Of a stretch of 64,000 nt of DNA, positions 34,027 through 49,000 are shown piece after piece. Source of the DNA: Oncomelania hupensis (lineage: Eukaryota > Mollusca > Gastropoda > Littorinimorpha > Pomatiopsidae); NCBI GenBank assembly GCA_036898135.1, contig JBAHVR010000290.1, forward strand, positions 1 through 64,000. The letters run 5' to 3'. How positions within the stretch are numbered: the stretch's first letter is position 1; every line of letters begins with the position of its first letter. The notes under the pieces were generated by a model. The model worked only from the letters and a program-made list of their open reading frames with translations. It had not been told where the DNA came from and did no database searches. The position numbers were made by a program, and so were the translations under genes.

Positions 34027-37000
34027 CTGCAACAGACAACAAAAAGAGACAGGAGCGCTAGGCATAGGTCTTATAATCATGCTTAACACTACCAGCTACA
34101 AAACTCATCAAGTCAGCAATAAATTTAAATTTTGTATTATCTAAATATAGTTAAAAGGTCCTCTTCTGGGTTGAATGTACCCTGAAAATAGAGTCTATAA
34201 TGGACAATATCCACTAAGGCTCGTTGACACATACATGAAGACCCAAAACACATAATATGTTATGTTTCATCTATGTATTGTTCTAAGAAAGTCCTGAACC
34301 AACCCCCCCAAAAAAATCTTTCACAGCTAAGCAACAATTTTACATCTATACATGTGTTTTAAGTTTCACTCAACTTTGTTAGCTCCATGTTTTTACAATT
34401 TGTTAATTCAAAAGCAAAAAACTAAAAAAAATAAATTAAATTACAATAATGATAATTACGAACAAACCTGTCTCAGTCGTTCAAGATCAATTTCAGCTCT
34501 GCGGAGTTTCTCCCAGCAAAAATGTTTGACACATCTGCGTTTGGACATGCGGCAAAATTCTCCTTTCTCACTGAAGACGTTGGATACAAGAGGGCAGCCA
34601 CAGACTTCATCTAGACTGACCTGGTCACAAAAGAATCAGGGAATATGAGTGAGGCAAAATGCTGCTCAAGGATAATTACCTAATGCACATACCAACTCAA
34701 AAGCAGTTGCTCAAATCTCTTAGTCACAAGCACCAACTTGGAAAAACAACAAATCAAGCCAGAAAAAACACTGAATCTGTGAATCACACATAATCAAAGC
34801 ATGTCTTAAAATTTTGTCAGGCTAGCGAGCATTTTTTTTTTTTTTTTTAACATTGTAACATGCTTAGTTTAAGTTTTGATGGCCTGGATTAAAATTATTT
34901 GCTGTCAATGACTGTACATTTCAAGTAAATCAACATCTCACTATAACGAAAGTGAAAATTCAGACAAATGGAATGCAAAACATATAATAAGAGCAAGGGT
35001 AATAAAAGCACTCGCCAGTTCGCTAAATGCAAGACAAATGCTTGCAGATAACATAAAACTTGGAGCTCACTTGCCTGGCAGACTATTCTAGTTGACACTC
35101 AACCCTCACTTTATTCATAGCTGATGATACTTTTGTTAAGTTCCACTGAATCACAGGTGCAGACAAGTTTCTGGTTGATTGTTGTGAATTTGTTAATGGA
35201 TTAGTGATCACACTGGCTGACTACAGATTTTGGCTGGGTGCCTAGTGCAGTGTATCAGCTCCAAACGATTGTTTTCAGCACCCTTGTACAAGTAATTACC
35301 TTCCTTTCTTTGGTGTGCTCAGGGCAAAGCACTTTGAGCCGTTTACAGTATGTCTTCTGCTGGGGATTGTAGTAGTCACAGAACATGGAGTTGCCTTCAA
35401 TGCGAGTCTTGTAAATAGATCCAAATGACGTTTGAGCTTCAAACTGCACACACACAAAAATATATGTAAGTGAAGTGGCTTGAATATGAAGTCAATAAAC
35501 TACACCAGTGCACCAATAATCATCATCTTCATTATCATCATCATCAACAAGCCCTCAGCCTGTTGGGAAGACATGAGGGATGCCGACGCCAATACTTTTC
35601 GCCCCTTCGATTTGTCTGCAACTGTTGTCCAGAGGCATCCAGCACTGTTCAGGATCAGGGCTTCCAATGGTCTGAGATAAAAAAGGCGGAAAATGACCGA
35701 GTGACGAGGTCACGAGCGCACGATCCGTAATTGATTTCGTTCGAGCACAAGACGCAAAACGCGTGTCCGACACGTGGAATCTTTCGGATATGTTGACTCA
35801 ATTTTTCTTCTTCTACCTCCACCTCCATCCAGTCCCATCTCCACTTGTTTTTGCAAGAAACATCGTCAAACTTTTGGCCGCGTTGAACAAAAATTCGACC
35901 CGCCATTTTTGCCTATTCGCAAACAGAACGATGATCCGTTTCCAGTCTTCGAAACCAGCCAATTACAGATCAACCAAACTGAGACTGTGTTACGGATATT
36001 TTGGAGCCCCTATGAAATTTTTACCTCGGCAGTTTTCTACGGCGGAACTTTAAAATTTTTCGGCTGAAATTTTTTTTAAATGGCGGAAATTCGCCGAACG
36101 GCGGAAGATTGGAAGCCCTGAGGATGGTCAATCAAACAATTGAATAAAGATAATGACAACCTAGCGACCAAAGAGTACACCAATAGATACAGAATTAGAA
36201 ACAGATTATAGACAGGAAGACACAGGAGTGATGGGAGAGAACCTGGGTGACAGGTTGAAAATAGATTCAAGGGGGAATAGCACACCTTGGTAAAACACTT
36301 TTCCATGTGTTTGATAGCACCCCTCTGGTTGATCTCCTGACCACAGGTTACACAATATATGCTCAGCTCTGTTTCATCTTCTCCTTCTGCTCCCTGTATA
36401 AACAAATGTATCAAGGAATTACAAGAAAACTCATTCTCATTCAGTGCAACAGTTATTCAATGGCATGCATTATAATTATTATATAGTACTAAGGTTATTT
36501 CTACATACTGCCTTTTCCTATAAAATAAATCAGTTCGAAACACTACTCCATAGAATTCAATGAACTACAATAGTCAATATAATCCCTTACAATACAACTT
36601 TATTGCTATGCTGTTAAATGAGCCCTAAGTACAATGCAATGCAATACAAAAAAAAATCATAACAATAAAATAATAATTTATAACGCGCATGCTTTGCACA
36701 AGATATTGTGATTCAAGGCGCAGATGCAATACAATGCAGTACAATACAACTGTAATGTCTGACACAAAAAAGAAATCTGCATATTTGACGCAGCAACTGG
36801 TAATACTAACAAATTATGTTATAAAGCATAATTACAAACTTTGATCAAAGCACTCACACACATACTTTCACACTTACATCCATTCTATCAAAATAATGTT
36901 CAAGTGTAAAAAAGGAAAACTTTTTTTTTCTTGCACTGTCTGAAGATAATCATTGTTGTTAGTTTTAAAAAAAAAAATTAACAGTACTGAAAAGATAAAC

Positions 37001-40000
37001 AGCACAGTTTTGTGCTTCACGTACATCCAATTCTTCATCGATAGTGACTTTCTTGCAACTGTCCAACAAGGCGTCAAGCTCGTTGTGCTTGAGGTCGAGC
37101 CGATCGATGGTCATTCGCACTTTGATCTGCTCTGCGTGCAACTTCTCTAGCACCTTTTTGTTGTTCTCCTCCCCTACACAGGGACTGCTCTGCCAACGCT
37201 GAATCTGGCTGGGAAGGATTTCATAGATTCTCCTTGGAGAAAAAAAAAGGAGTGAAATTGAAATTGTGAAAACAATTTTACAGATGTGCACTGACATCTG
37301 CCAGTTTTTTTAATAATGTTTGCTAATCTTCAATTGGAAATTGGTTTGTTTTTCCAATGATAATCGCAAATCTTTCATTGATACGTGTAAGTCCTTGAGA
37401 CATAAACTGTTCTGAGCATGCTGGACTAGTAGTAGCTCAGAAATACACCCTAATGATCACTATCATAACTAAATCAATAAAAGGCAATTTTCACAACACA
37501 ATTTGAACAATCAACATAATCATTTTGTTAATTGAACAACTCTAAGACCACTACATTATATTTGTATACCAGCAATAAGCAACAAAGATGAAAGTAATGT
37601 TCAACACAAAGAGGACAACATTCAAAACAGCAGGGGGGGAGGTGGGTAAGTGGGGGATAAGTAAATAGTATAGTAACAGGGTTTGTAATTCTCAGCGGTT
37701 CAGGGAATTTCCACTACTGAAAATAAATTTCTGCAGAGAATAGAATGGTTTTCGGCAGAACAAAAAAGTTTGACAACGATTTTTCTCCAATGAAAAAGTT
37801 TTTAGTGCGTGTCCTCAAGTCAAACACAAACACGGAACTGCGCATGCACATGTCTGAATCGTAGGCGGTAAAATGGATGCAAGACGCATTGTTCAGCATG
37901 GTGATGTAGTCGATGATAAAGACGTGAAAAATGCATGGAAGTGGGAATGGATGTAAAAGGAAGTGTGTGATGAACGACTAGGACAATATTTGAGGAAGAT
38001 CTCAACAAATGGAACAGCTTTTTGACAATGTTGCAGTCGGAAATCAAATACGGGCCCTGTGGGTGTGTGGCTTTGGAAGAGCATACCAAGAGCGCTCAAC
38101 ACAAGACAGCTAAGGTAAGCTTGTAGCACTCAACCTTCAGTCAGTGTTGGTGATGCACAATCTATGAAGCCAGGGACCAGCTTTCAACTTTCAGTCTGTA
38201 TTGCTGATGCATAATCTGTGAAGCCAGTGTGCAGCCCCCAGCAGTCAGTGTTGGTAAAGCACCTCAAAAACCTGTTCAGAAAACTGCGGCCACAAACTAA
38301 CCAATCACTCCAAATTCTTCAAACATACAAACTAAACCACTGCCAGTGAAAACACCGTTTCAAGATTTGGGATGTGCATCAGAATATATGAAGATTTTTT
38401 AACTAAAGTTGGACTTTATTGGCGAATTATAACTGTTAGCTATGCATGGAAAAACCAATAAAGACAGGCTACTTCAAGATTTCAGATGTGTGTAAGCAAG
38501 CTAGTGACTAAGTCTTTTCTTCACTATGTTATATTTTTTTCTCATCAAAAATGCACGATTAAAATGCAACATTTCGTATTTGGCAGGGGAGTAAGGTGGA
38601 GGTGTCATTCCCTTGCAACCTCTACCAGAGCCTAGGAGGCCCCTGGACCCTAGCCCATTTCCTCTTTTTTAACTCCCGACCACTACAAGCCCAGTACCAA
38701 TTAAGAGTCTTTAAGTATGATGAAGGTGGTAGGTAGTCAACAGAAAAATAGGTTTACAATATCAACAGCATATTTGGTATTGATAGAACTGAACAGCACA
38801 ATAACTGGTAGACTACAATTTACATTTTGGCTACGAAGTAGGTCAAAAAAATAAAACAGAATCAGAGAAAAACTGTGCTATCCTTTATCAACCAAGCAGG
38901 ACAGTCATTTTTGCACTCACCTTTTTGCTAGTTTCATGCCGCACTCTTCGCTGCAGTACTTGGATGACGGTCTGGCTTGCTGCATACAGCCAGGACCGTA
39001 ACACTGACGTGGCCCGTCATCATCAGTATCTGCTACATCTTCATTCTCCTGTTGGTGCTGCCTCCATCTTCCTCCTGCTGACTTCTGCTGTGATTTCTGT
39101 CGTTAACGAACACATTTCTTCAAATTCTTTGTTAGCGCATCCTTTGCTATACTTCAGAAGTATTCTGTTGGTACATTTTTTGTCAACATTGTTATCTTTT
39201 CTCTGCAATTCTTTTGATAGTGAATGATCTTGCACAACATGTTTAGCTTTACTTCAACATTCATTTGTCAAGGCATAGTCTCTCAAAATTCCTCTCCTTT
39301 TACCTTTTACATCCAGTTTACATTAACAATTTTCTTGTGATAGCAAATGTTGCTTCTAAAACGTTAGGAAAACCAGTTTATTTTACTTGTAAAGCTCGGT
39401 TATAGTTTTGTGGTTTTTCTAAGACTATATTTTCCTTTCCTATCCTATCCCACAACTTGAGGTCGTTGTGGCACCACAGATGATCGTTTAACCAGCGTAC
39501 TCCATCTTTTTCTGTCCTCATCAACCCTCATAGCTTCCTATCCTATCCTATTTTATTTTTTTATTTATTTTTATTTTATTTACCTTATTGTCCCTTTTTT
39601 TCATAGGGAAATCTATCCTGTCCCGTAACCCTGAGGTCGTAGGGGCACCACAGATGATCGTTTAACCAGCATACTCCATCTTTCTCTGTCCTCAGCAGCC
39701 CTGATGGCTTCGCTCAGTGTCAAACCAGTCCATTCTCGAATGTTGTCCTCCCACCTCATTTTCTGTCTCCCTCTTCTTCTACCTCCTTGCACTGTGCATT
39801 GCAGAATAGTCCTTGCAAGGCCTGATGATCTGGTGACGTGGCCATACCATCGGAGTTTCCGTTTCTTCACCACTGTGAGCAGGTCATCGTGTTGTCCAAT
39901 GGCTTGCGTGATGGTCTGTCGGACTTCGTCGTTGGTGATGTGTAGGGTATAGGAAGTGCCCAGAAGTCTTCTGTAGCACCTCATCTCCATGCTTTGTATT

Positions 40001-43000
40001 CTTCGTTGGAGATCTGCTGTGAGGGTCCATGGTTCGCAAGCATATAGGAAGATGGAGAAGACAAGGGAGCGCAGCAGTCTTACTTTGGAATGTAGACTGA
40101 TGGTCCTGTCTTTCCAAATGGGCTTCAACCTTGTCAGGGCAGCAGTTGTTTGTGCGATCCTGGAGATCCTCATAGCTTCACTCAGTGTCAAGCCAGTCCC
40201 CTGTTGTCCTCTCACCTCTTTTTCTGTCTCCCTCTTCTCCTCTTCTTCTGCCTCCTTGCACAGTGCCTTGCAGAATGGTTTTTGCAAGGCTTGATGCTCT
40301 GGTGTGTGGCCATACCATTGGAGTTTCAATTTCTTCACCACTGAGAGCATGTCATCATGCTGTCCAATGGCTTGTGTAATCATCTATCAGACTTCATCGT
40401 TGGCGATATGCTGGATAGAGGAAATGCCCAGAAGTCTTCTGCAGTACTTCATCTCCATACTTTGTATTCTTCGTTGTAGCTCTGCTGTGGGGGTCCATGT
40501 TTCCCAAGCATATAGGAAGATGGAGATGACAAGGGAACGCAGCAGCCCTACCTTGGAATGTAGACTGATGGTCCTGTCTTTCCAAAAGGGCTTCAACCTT
40601 GTCAGGGCAGCAGTTGTTTGTGCGATCATGGAGAGGATTTCCTGTCGGGACCCATTGTCTGATATAATGGCTCCTAAGTATTTGAAGCTATACACCGTGT
40701 CGAGGGATTGGCCTTGGACTTTGATGTCCGTGTTGATGCCATTGGTGTTGTTGGTCATCATTTTGGTCTTCTCTGCACTTATTTTCATTCCAAAGGCTCT
40801 GGATGTGGTGTTTAGTACCAGCTGTTCAAGTTCATCTCCAGCCAATCCATCAATGTCATCCGCAAAATGGGTGGTTTGGAGATGCTGACTTCTTCTTCTT
40901 CTTTCATTTGGGGCTTCCAACCTCAACTTATTGAGGACGCTGCAGCCAAAATGTCTTTGACTATGCCTACTTCGTGATCTGCAAGGGCATCTGAAATCAT
41001 GTGCTCCAAGAAGATGTTGAAGAGTGTTGAACAGGTAGATAGATTGCGGGGATTTAAGTCCTAATTAAAATAATTGTTAAGGACAATTTAAAACGTGGTG
41101 CAGGACCGCTCACTAGGTAAAAAGCCAACCAGGTCTGGCGGAATATGGTGGCTGGGAGGGAGGGGCGCTGCGATATACACCTTGGAATTTTATTTCATTA
41201 AAATGAAGGATCTTCATACAAAATGTGGCCGTAGCCACATGTAAGAAAAAAAAAAAAGTCTACTCCTGCCAACAACACAATACGACAATGTTATAATGTC
41301 GTTTACTTATTTACAAACGATTAACCCAAAGATGGGTATATTGTGGGGCGAGTGAACTAAGGCCATGTATTTGCTTAATAATTATATATACAATCCGTAA
41401 TAGGAGTATTGTATTTATGTATCAAGGTAGTTAATGCCAGTAGTATTTAAATGTGCACAACAGTACACTACGCTTAATGAAACAGATTAGCTTTACAGTT
41501 ATTAAGTATAAATAGAACTAGAGCCATGAGATTTGCTTAACCAGTTGGTGGGGACAAATGGAGTAAGCCCTCTTGACAAATAAAATATACTAACCGTCTA
41601 GTCAGGTCAGCGCCTTGGTGCCAATTAACTTCAGACGGTAGGGAACACGACCCTAAGAGTGAGCAACACCGGGAGATTAGGGAGAAGCAATGTACCAAAG
41701 GGCCCGGAGGGTCAACCATGATATAAGTCACCGAACGGTAGGGATTCGCTACCAGTGTTGGAGAGAGTAGACATCCTTGACTCACGCAGATTGTTGTTTT
41801 GAACCAGTTCCCAAATAGTGATGACAAGCGACTGGGTCCAAAAGTTCAGGTATGTTTCTTCTTGGGCGGTGCATGCCAAGGATCTTAGTGGCGGCATCTG
41901 TCACAACTGGGTTGAGGGTGGTGGTCATGGTGTTGACATCTACATCACAAGTTCCCCAAATGAGCAGAAGTGCAAATCTCCCTCCAATTGTGGCTTTGAA
42001 TATTTCAGCCACCTCTGAATCTTGCAGTTTGTCCAGGTCGAACTTAAGCTGGTTCATTTTGCTGTGTTTACTCGCTTCAAGTGGAGCCGGAAAGACATCA
42101 TCACGAGACCGTGGTCACTTCAGATGTCTGCTCCTGGAAAAGTGCATGTCCTGCCAATGTTGACACTTGACCTGAAGCGTGTCTTGGCCATGACGTAGTC
42201 AATCTGGTTGTGATGCACCCAGCTGGGACTGTGCCAGGTCCACTGCTGGATTTTTTGTGGGGACCAAGCATGTTTGCCTGTATCAGATTGTTATATCTGG
42301 CTAACTCCAAGAATCTCAGACCTCTGTCATTTGTCTCATTGTTGCAGTGGGGTCCACATGTGTCTTTCCAGTTGTGGTAGGCATCTTTGCCAAAATTGAC
42401 ATTCCAGTCGTCTTGCACTATGACTATGTCCTTCCTCGGCACTTGACCAAGAACAGCCTGCAGATGTTCATAGAAATCCCCCACTTCGCTGTCGTTATAG
42501 GTTGATGTTGGTCATAGGTCTGGATGATGGTGATGTTGAAAGGGACTGCTCTCAGACGGATAATAATGAGTCTACTGGAGACTGGGCAGCAACCCATGAC
42601 AGTTGCTAAAACGTCTTTGTGGACCAAGAATCCAACGCCGTGTTCGTGCCTGTTATCTCTACCGCTGAAATAAAGTTGTGGCCTGTCGTTTGTTGTTTCA
42701 CCTAGGCCTTTCCAGCGCAGATCGATAATACCTAAAATGTTCCATCGATAGTGCTTGTCGGCAAGTTCTTCTAATTTTTCCTCCGCAGTTAGGTTCTTGA
42801 CATTCCAGGTTCCTATGATGATGTTGTCTCTCGTGCGGATCTTGCTAAGTAACACATTTATCACCTCAGTCCTGGTAGCCAACGGAAGACACAGTCCTTG
42901 GTGACCCAGGCGACTATCGATCCGGTATGGAGTGAGTGGTTCTTTTCATCATATGGAGTGTCTTGGGTAAGAAAGACCTGGCGGGGCCCAATCCTATCCA

Positions 43001-46000
43001 GACTGTTGGCCACCTGGCGGGGCCCAATCCTATCCAGACTGTTGGCCACAGCCGAAATCCAAAAGTACAGTGTGGCTCATCTTGACCCCAGGCACGTGGT
43101 CGTTGAACCTATAGTAACGTGAAGTTTCTTTGTCCTGGCCGGTGACATCTGTGTAGAAGACTTTTGCCCATTGATGCCGTGCTGACATCATCCCTGTTAG
43201 TCGCCTCTTACGACACGCCGGGAAACGTTGGGTCTATTCTATTCAGTGCACGAAACCACCGTATTTATTTAGCATTCATGTAAAGCACGACAACAGACAA
43301 AATGTCAATGTGACCTAGGAACTCAAAACTTTCAGTATCTTGTTGTTTGCTACGTTGGTCATTATGGCCTTTTATGCCTGAAAATGTAAATAATAAAAGC
43401 AGGCAATCGCAATACCTTAGTTTTACCAGTCTGCTTCTTCTTGTCTTTACTTTTTAACTTCTTTTTTTCTTTCTTCTTCTTTGGTGAGGTATCAGTCGAT
43501 GATCTTCGCTTCTGGAAACAATAAAATAAAAACATAAATTGCAACAAAACCCCATAAAGCATAAAATTAACAATAAATCGCCATATAGCATAAAAATTAT
43601 AACATAACATTTTTTTTTTTAAATCAAGTTGTGCAATAAATGAAGAAAGGATTGTTAATGTTCTTCTTGTTAATGTTCCTTCTTAATTTCTTTAACGTAT
43701 TATATTATGCCATCAAGGACATTCAGATGCATCAAACAGAACTATTAGAGAAAGAAAAATTAAATATATATTATTAGCACCATATCTCTGCTAAGAAATA
43801 CCGCTGTTCTCACTCAAACTCATAATTATGATTCGTTTACAATAGAAATAGTTCCAAGCAGCAATAGATTGTGTGTACAAAAATTAATGAAGAAAAAGGA
43901 GAATGCGAAGGAGGATGAGAAGAAGAAAAGAAAATACGAAGGAGAAGATGTTTGTTTTTTCACTTTAGGACAAGAATATTTTACCTTTGTCTTTACAGGG
44001 GAAGGCATCATATCTGAATCTGACTCCTCACTATTGCTGCAACAAAGGAAATAATTATGAATGAATGAATGAATAATTTGTCAAGCGCGTATCTCCACGC
44101 CGATGCGCATGATCACAGCACTGGTGGGAGGGAAGTGGATACACACATACATACACACAAACAGTGGTGGGCTACGGGCCTAGAACCTAACTTAACACTT
44201 TACCTTTTTCACTATGGCTCCACACATTGTATTTTCAAGTGTAAAACCCCATAACAAGGGACACATTCTTAACATTTGAGTTTACTACAAATATCAATAA
44301 GCCCATAATAAACACAAACACTTTCCTGTGATTGGTAACACTGAAAGCTGGCATAGGAATCATACACAAATAAATTAAAATTATATATAAAGATTGATGC
44401 GCAGTCGTACAAGTAAACCACAGATAGTAAGATGACCAATCTAAAATTACATTTTGCCATTGAATTTCACAGACAAGGCAAAGACTTACTCAGAGTACAC
44501 TGCAAAGCTGCTGTCTCTCATTTCGTCCGTGTCTGTCTGACTGGTTAAGCCACCAAATTTAGTTATGCCCTGTGGACCATAAAGCAACAATTTGGAATCC
44601 AATAATACATTTTTATAGAGCAATATTTGCACACAAATGCACATGATTTTAACATACACCATCATCAACATTAACAAGGACAACACATGAACTATCATCA
44701 CCACAAATGTGTATAAATAATATGTAATTATAAATATAAGCACAACATTATGACAATAACAGTTTTACAAGAACCTGATGTTTGTACAAATAAAAAATTA
44801 TTTTTAAAAAACTTACAAAGTTCTGGCACTGGCGTAGGCGGCATTTTTGTCTGATCTTGTTTGGACCACCAAATTTCCTCATATCCTGCAGAGAGTCTCC
44901 AAAATGAAACATGTTCATGCAGCAGAACAGACAAAACTAAGCCATATAATTTACTTTCTGCATCTAGTTTTTTTCTTTTTTTAAATTCATATAGTGATAA
45001 CTTCTTATTTTTGATAATTCTTGACCAACCAAAATATACAGACGGCAAAGTTCAAATCTAAAAGGAAGGTAAAAGTAATCTAGTAACTTTTTGGGTGCTC
45101 TGTGGGTTCGGGCAAATAGAATAGACCCAACGTTTCCCGGCGTGTCGTAAGAGGCGACTAACAGGGGTGATGTTAGCACGGCATCACTGGGCGAAAGTCT
45201 TCTACACAGAAGTCACCGGCCAGGGCGGAGGAACCTCACGTTACTACAGGTTCAACGACCACGTGCTCAGGGCCAAGGCGAGCCACACTGTATTCGTGGA
45301 TTTCGGCTGTGGCCAACAGCCTGGAGAGGATTGGGCCCTGCCAGGTCTTTTTTTGCCCAAGACACAACACATGATGAGGCTATCCACTAATTCCATGCCG
45401 GATCGGTCGTCGCCCCGGCTACACAAGGACCGCGCCTTCCGTTGGCCACCAGGACGGAGGTGAAAAGTATGCTACTGATGGACAAATTAGCAAGATCCGC
45501 ACGAGAAACAACATCGTCATAGGAACCTGGAATGTCAGGACCCTAACTGCGGAAGGAAAATTAGAAGAACTGGCCCACGAGCTGGACCACTATCGATGGA
45601 ACGTTCTAGGTATCAGCGAACTGCGCTGGAAAGGCCTAGGTGAAACAACGACTGACAAAGGCCACAAGCTCTATTTCAGCGGTAGAGATGACAGGCACGA
45701 ACACGGCGTTGGATTCTTGGTCCACAAGAACATTCTAGCCACTGTCATGGGTTGCCGCCCAGTCTCCAGTAGACTCATTACCATCCGTCTGAGAGCAACC
45801 CCTTTCAACATTACCATCATCCAGGCCTATGCTCCAACATCAGACTATGAAGACAGCGAAGTGGAGGATTTTTATGAAAATATACAGGCGGCCCTTGACC
45901 AAGTGCCGAAGAAGGACATAGTCATAGTGCAAGGCGACTGGAATGCCAAGGTTGGCCAAGATGCGCACCACAACTGGGGAGACACATGCGGACCCCACTG

Positions 46001-49000
46001 CAACAACGAGACAAATGACAGGGGTCTGAGGCTATTGGAGTTTGCCAGATACAACAATCTGGTACTGGCAAACACGCTTGGTCTCCACAAAAAATCCAGA
46101 CGATGGACATGGCACAGTCCCGGCGGGGAACATCACAACCAGATCAAGCATCAACATTGGCAGGACACGCACTTTTCCAGGAGCAGACATTGGAAGTGAC
46201 CACGATCTCGTGATGATGTCTTTCCGGCTCCATTTGAAGAGAGTAAATACAGCAAAGTGCACTAGGCTGAAGTTCGACCTGGACAAACTGCAAGACCCGG
46301 AGGTGGCAAAAATATTTCAGGCCACAATTGGAGGGAAATTTGCACCACTGCTTATTTTTGGGGCAGGCGAAGTAGATGTCAACACCATGACCAATACCTT
46401 CAACTCAGCTGTAACAGATGCCGCCACTGAGATCCTTGGCAAGCACCGACCAAAGAAGAAGCCGTGGATCACCCCTGAACTTTTGGATCTGTGTGATAAA
46501 CGAAGAGAGTTAAAAAAGAAAAAGAACACCTCACAGGGAGCTGATGTCTACCGAAAAATCAACAATGACATCCGAAAAGGCATGCGCACAGCAAAGGAGA
46601 ACTGGATAGAAGATCAATGCCAGGAAATAGAGAACAATCTGAACAAGAACAACAGCAAGAAGGCCTACCAGACTGTGAAGCGGCTGACAAGTGTTAAACA
46701 GCCCAAAGTCTCCACTATCCAAAGCAAGTCTGGCATTTGCCTTACAGAAGAACAAGAAGTCTTGGACAGATGGACAGAGTACTGCTCTGACCTTTACAAC
46801 CATACACCAAATGGAGACCCATCAGTTCTAGCATGTCCCGAGAGCAGAGAAGAAGAAGAAATCCTCCCAATTCTCCGGGAAGAAGTTGAGGCAGCAGTGC
46901 AATCGCTGAAGAAAGGGAAGTCAGCGGGAGTGGACAACATACCAGCGGAACTGCTACAAGCAGGAGGAGAAGCGATGACTGATGCTCTCACCATTATCTG
47001 TAACAAGATCTGGCAGAGTGGGGAATGGCCTACACCATGGACCCAGTCGCTTGTCATCACTCTTCCCAAAAAAGGTAACCTTCAGGAGTGTGAAAATTAC
47101 CGCACCATCAGCCTCATCAGCCATCCCAGCAAGGTCCTCCTGAAAATAATACTCAACAGGTTGAAACCACAAGCTGAACAAATCATAGCTGAAGAACAAG
47201 CAGGATTCATGGCAGGGCGAAGTACCACTGAACAGATTTTCAACCTCAGAATAATCTGTGAGAAATACCTACAGCACCAACAACATCTATATCATGTGTT
47301 CATAGACTTCAAGAAGGCATTTGACCGAGTCTGGCATGCAGCTCTATGGGCAACCATGAAAGTGTACAACATCAGCCCTAAAATTATAGAAGTCATCAAA
47401 AGCCTGTATGACAAGGCTACCAGTGCAGTCCTCCATAACAGCATCATCGGGAACTGGTTCAGAACAACAATCGGTGTGCGTCAAGGATGCCTACTCTCCC
47501 CAACACTCTTCAACATCTTCCTAGAGCGCATCATGTCAGATGCTCTTGCAGATCACGAAGGCACAGTCAGCATAGGGGGCAGAGCAATCTCCAATCTTCG
47601 TTTTGCGGATGATATTGATGGATTGGCTGGAGAGGAACAAGAACTTGAACAGCTTGTACAGAGGCTTGACACCACCTCCAGAGCTTATGGAATGGAAATA
47701 AGTGCAGAGAAGACCAAAATGATGACCAACAGCACCAATGGCATCAACACGGACATCAAAGTACAAGGCCAATCCCTCAACACAGTGCACAGCTTCAAAT
47801 ATTTAGGAGCTATTGTGTCAGACAATGGGTCTCGACAGGAAGTCCTCTCCAGGATCGCACAAACAACTGCTGCCCTGACAAGGTTGAAGCCCATTTGGAA
47901 AGACAGAACCATCAGTCTACATTCCAAAGTAAGACTGCTGCGCTCCCTTGTCATCTCCATCTTCCTATATGCTTGCGAAGCATGGACCCTCACAGCAGAT
48001 CTCCAACGAAGAATACAAAGCATGGAGATGAGGTGCTACAGAAGACTTCTGTGCATTTCCTATACCCAACACATCACCAACGTTGAAGTCCGACAGACCA
48101 TCACACAAGCCATTGGACAACACGATGACCTGCTCACAGTGGTGAAGAAACGGAAACTCCGATGGTATGGCCACGTCACCAGATCATCAGGCCTTGCAAA
48201 GACCATTCTGCAAGGCACAGTGCAAGGAGGTAGAAGAAGGGGGAGACCGAAAAAGAGGTGGGAGGACAACATTCGAGAATGGACTGGTTTGACACTGAGC
48301 GAAGCCATGAGGGCTGCTGAGGACAGAGAAAGATGGAGTATGCTGGTTAAGCGATCATCTGTGGTGCCCCTACGACCTTCGGGTTATGGGACAGGATAGG
48401 ATAGGAAGCTTTACAGGGCCAGCTCTGTAAGGGTAGAATCCTTCTTCTTTCCCTTGACACATTATCTTCCCTGATACCAAAAGATAGACATTCAGGTGGA
48501 CAGTTCAAGCCCATAGAGCTCAGAATTCTGTCTAGACTCAGAGACTGCGGGTTTGCAAATAAGTCACCTCCAACAAAAAATTAGCTGTGAGCACTGGCCA
48601 TTTTAGTTGTTATAAACATGAATTTCTCACATTCATATTAGGTAAGATTTTGTCCGTCCATGCAGTAGTAGGCCAATCGTGTTCAATTTCTTGAAACAGG
48701 AGCATCCACCCAGAGTATTCTGTAGTGATTTGATCCTCTACATTCAGTCAATTGTTAGTTTTGCTTATCCAAGAGGCAAACAAGCTGATCAATGCCTAAC
48801 TTTTTGACACAGGAACATGTGCGCAATAAAGTTGATCAATGAAGAACCTATCGAATCAGAACCCCATGCGCTACACCACAGCAATATCACACCAACCACC
48901 AACAAACATGTCAACAGCAGTAAGACTTACTTTGCAAAAATCACAACGACCGCAGTCTTGCTTGATGTGGCAAGCTGTGCACTCGCCACATCTCCTGGTG

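Larger units (their letters stand above)
39432..43245 (-). mobile_element. Old RTE-like LINE copy with nested insertions (CXXC1 intron 9)
   Basis: The 3' end is 39432-39537, interrupted by a younger copy (39538-40167). It resumes at 40168 and runs to 41027, is broken by a possible solo LTR (41028-41754), and continues to about 43245. Recognisable blocks include SAEKTKMMTNNTNG, GDFYEHLQAVLGQVP and NIIIGTWNVKNLTAEEKLEE. It has many stops, an insert near 40880-40970, and a deletion at about 41817. The 5' terminus near 43245 carries TCTATTCTATT, as at the 5' start of the copy at 45114. Confidence 0.88.

Noticed and set aside
36076..36414. 112-aa minus-strand frame treated as one protein
   Set aside because: Only its first part (36393-36286) is CXXC1 exon 12. 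The rest is intron and MITE read-through.
44964..45463. Frames before the RTE endonuclease as a separate ORF1
   Set aside because: The 99-codon frame to 45463 lacks a recognised domain and lies in the element's leader. I could not support it as a gene.
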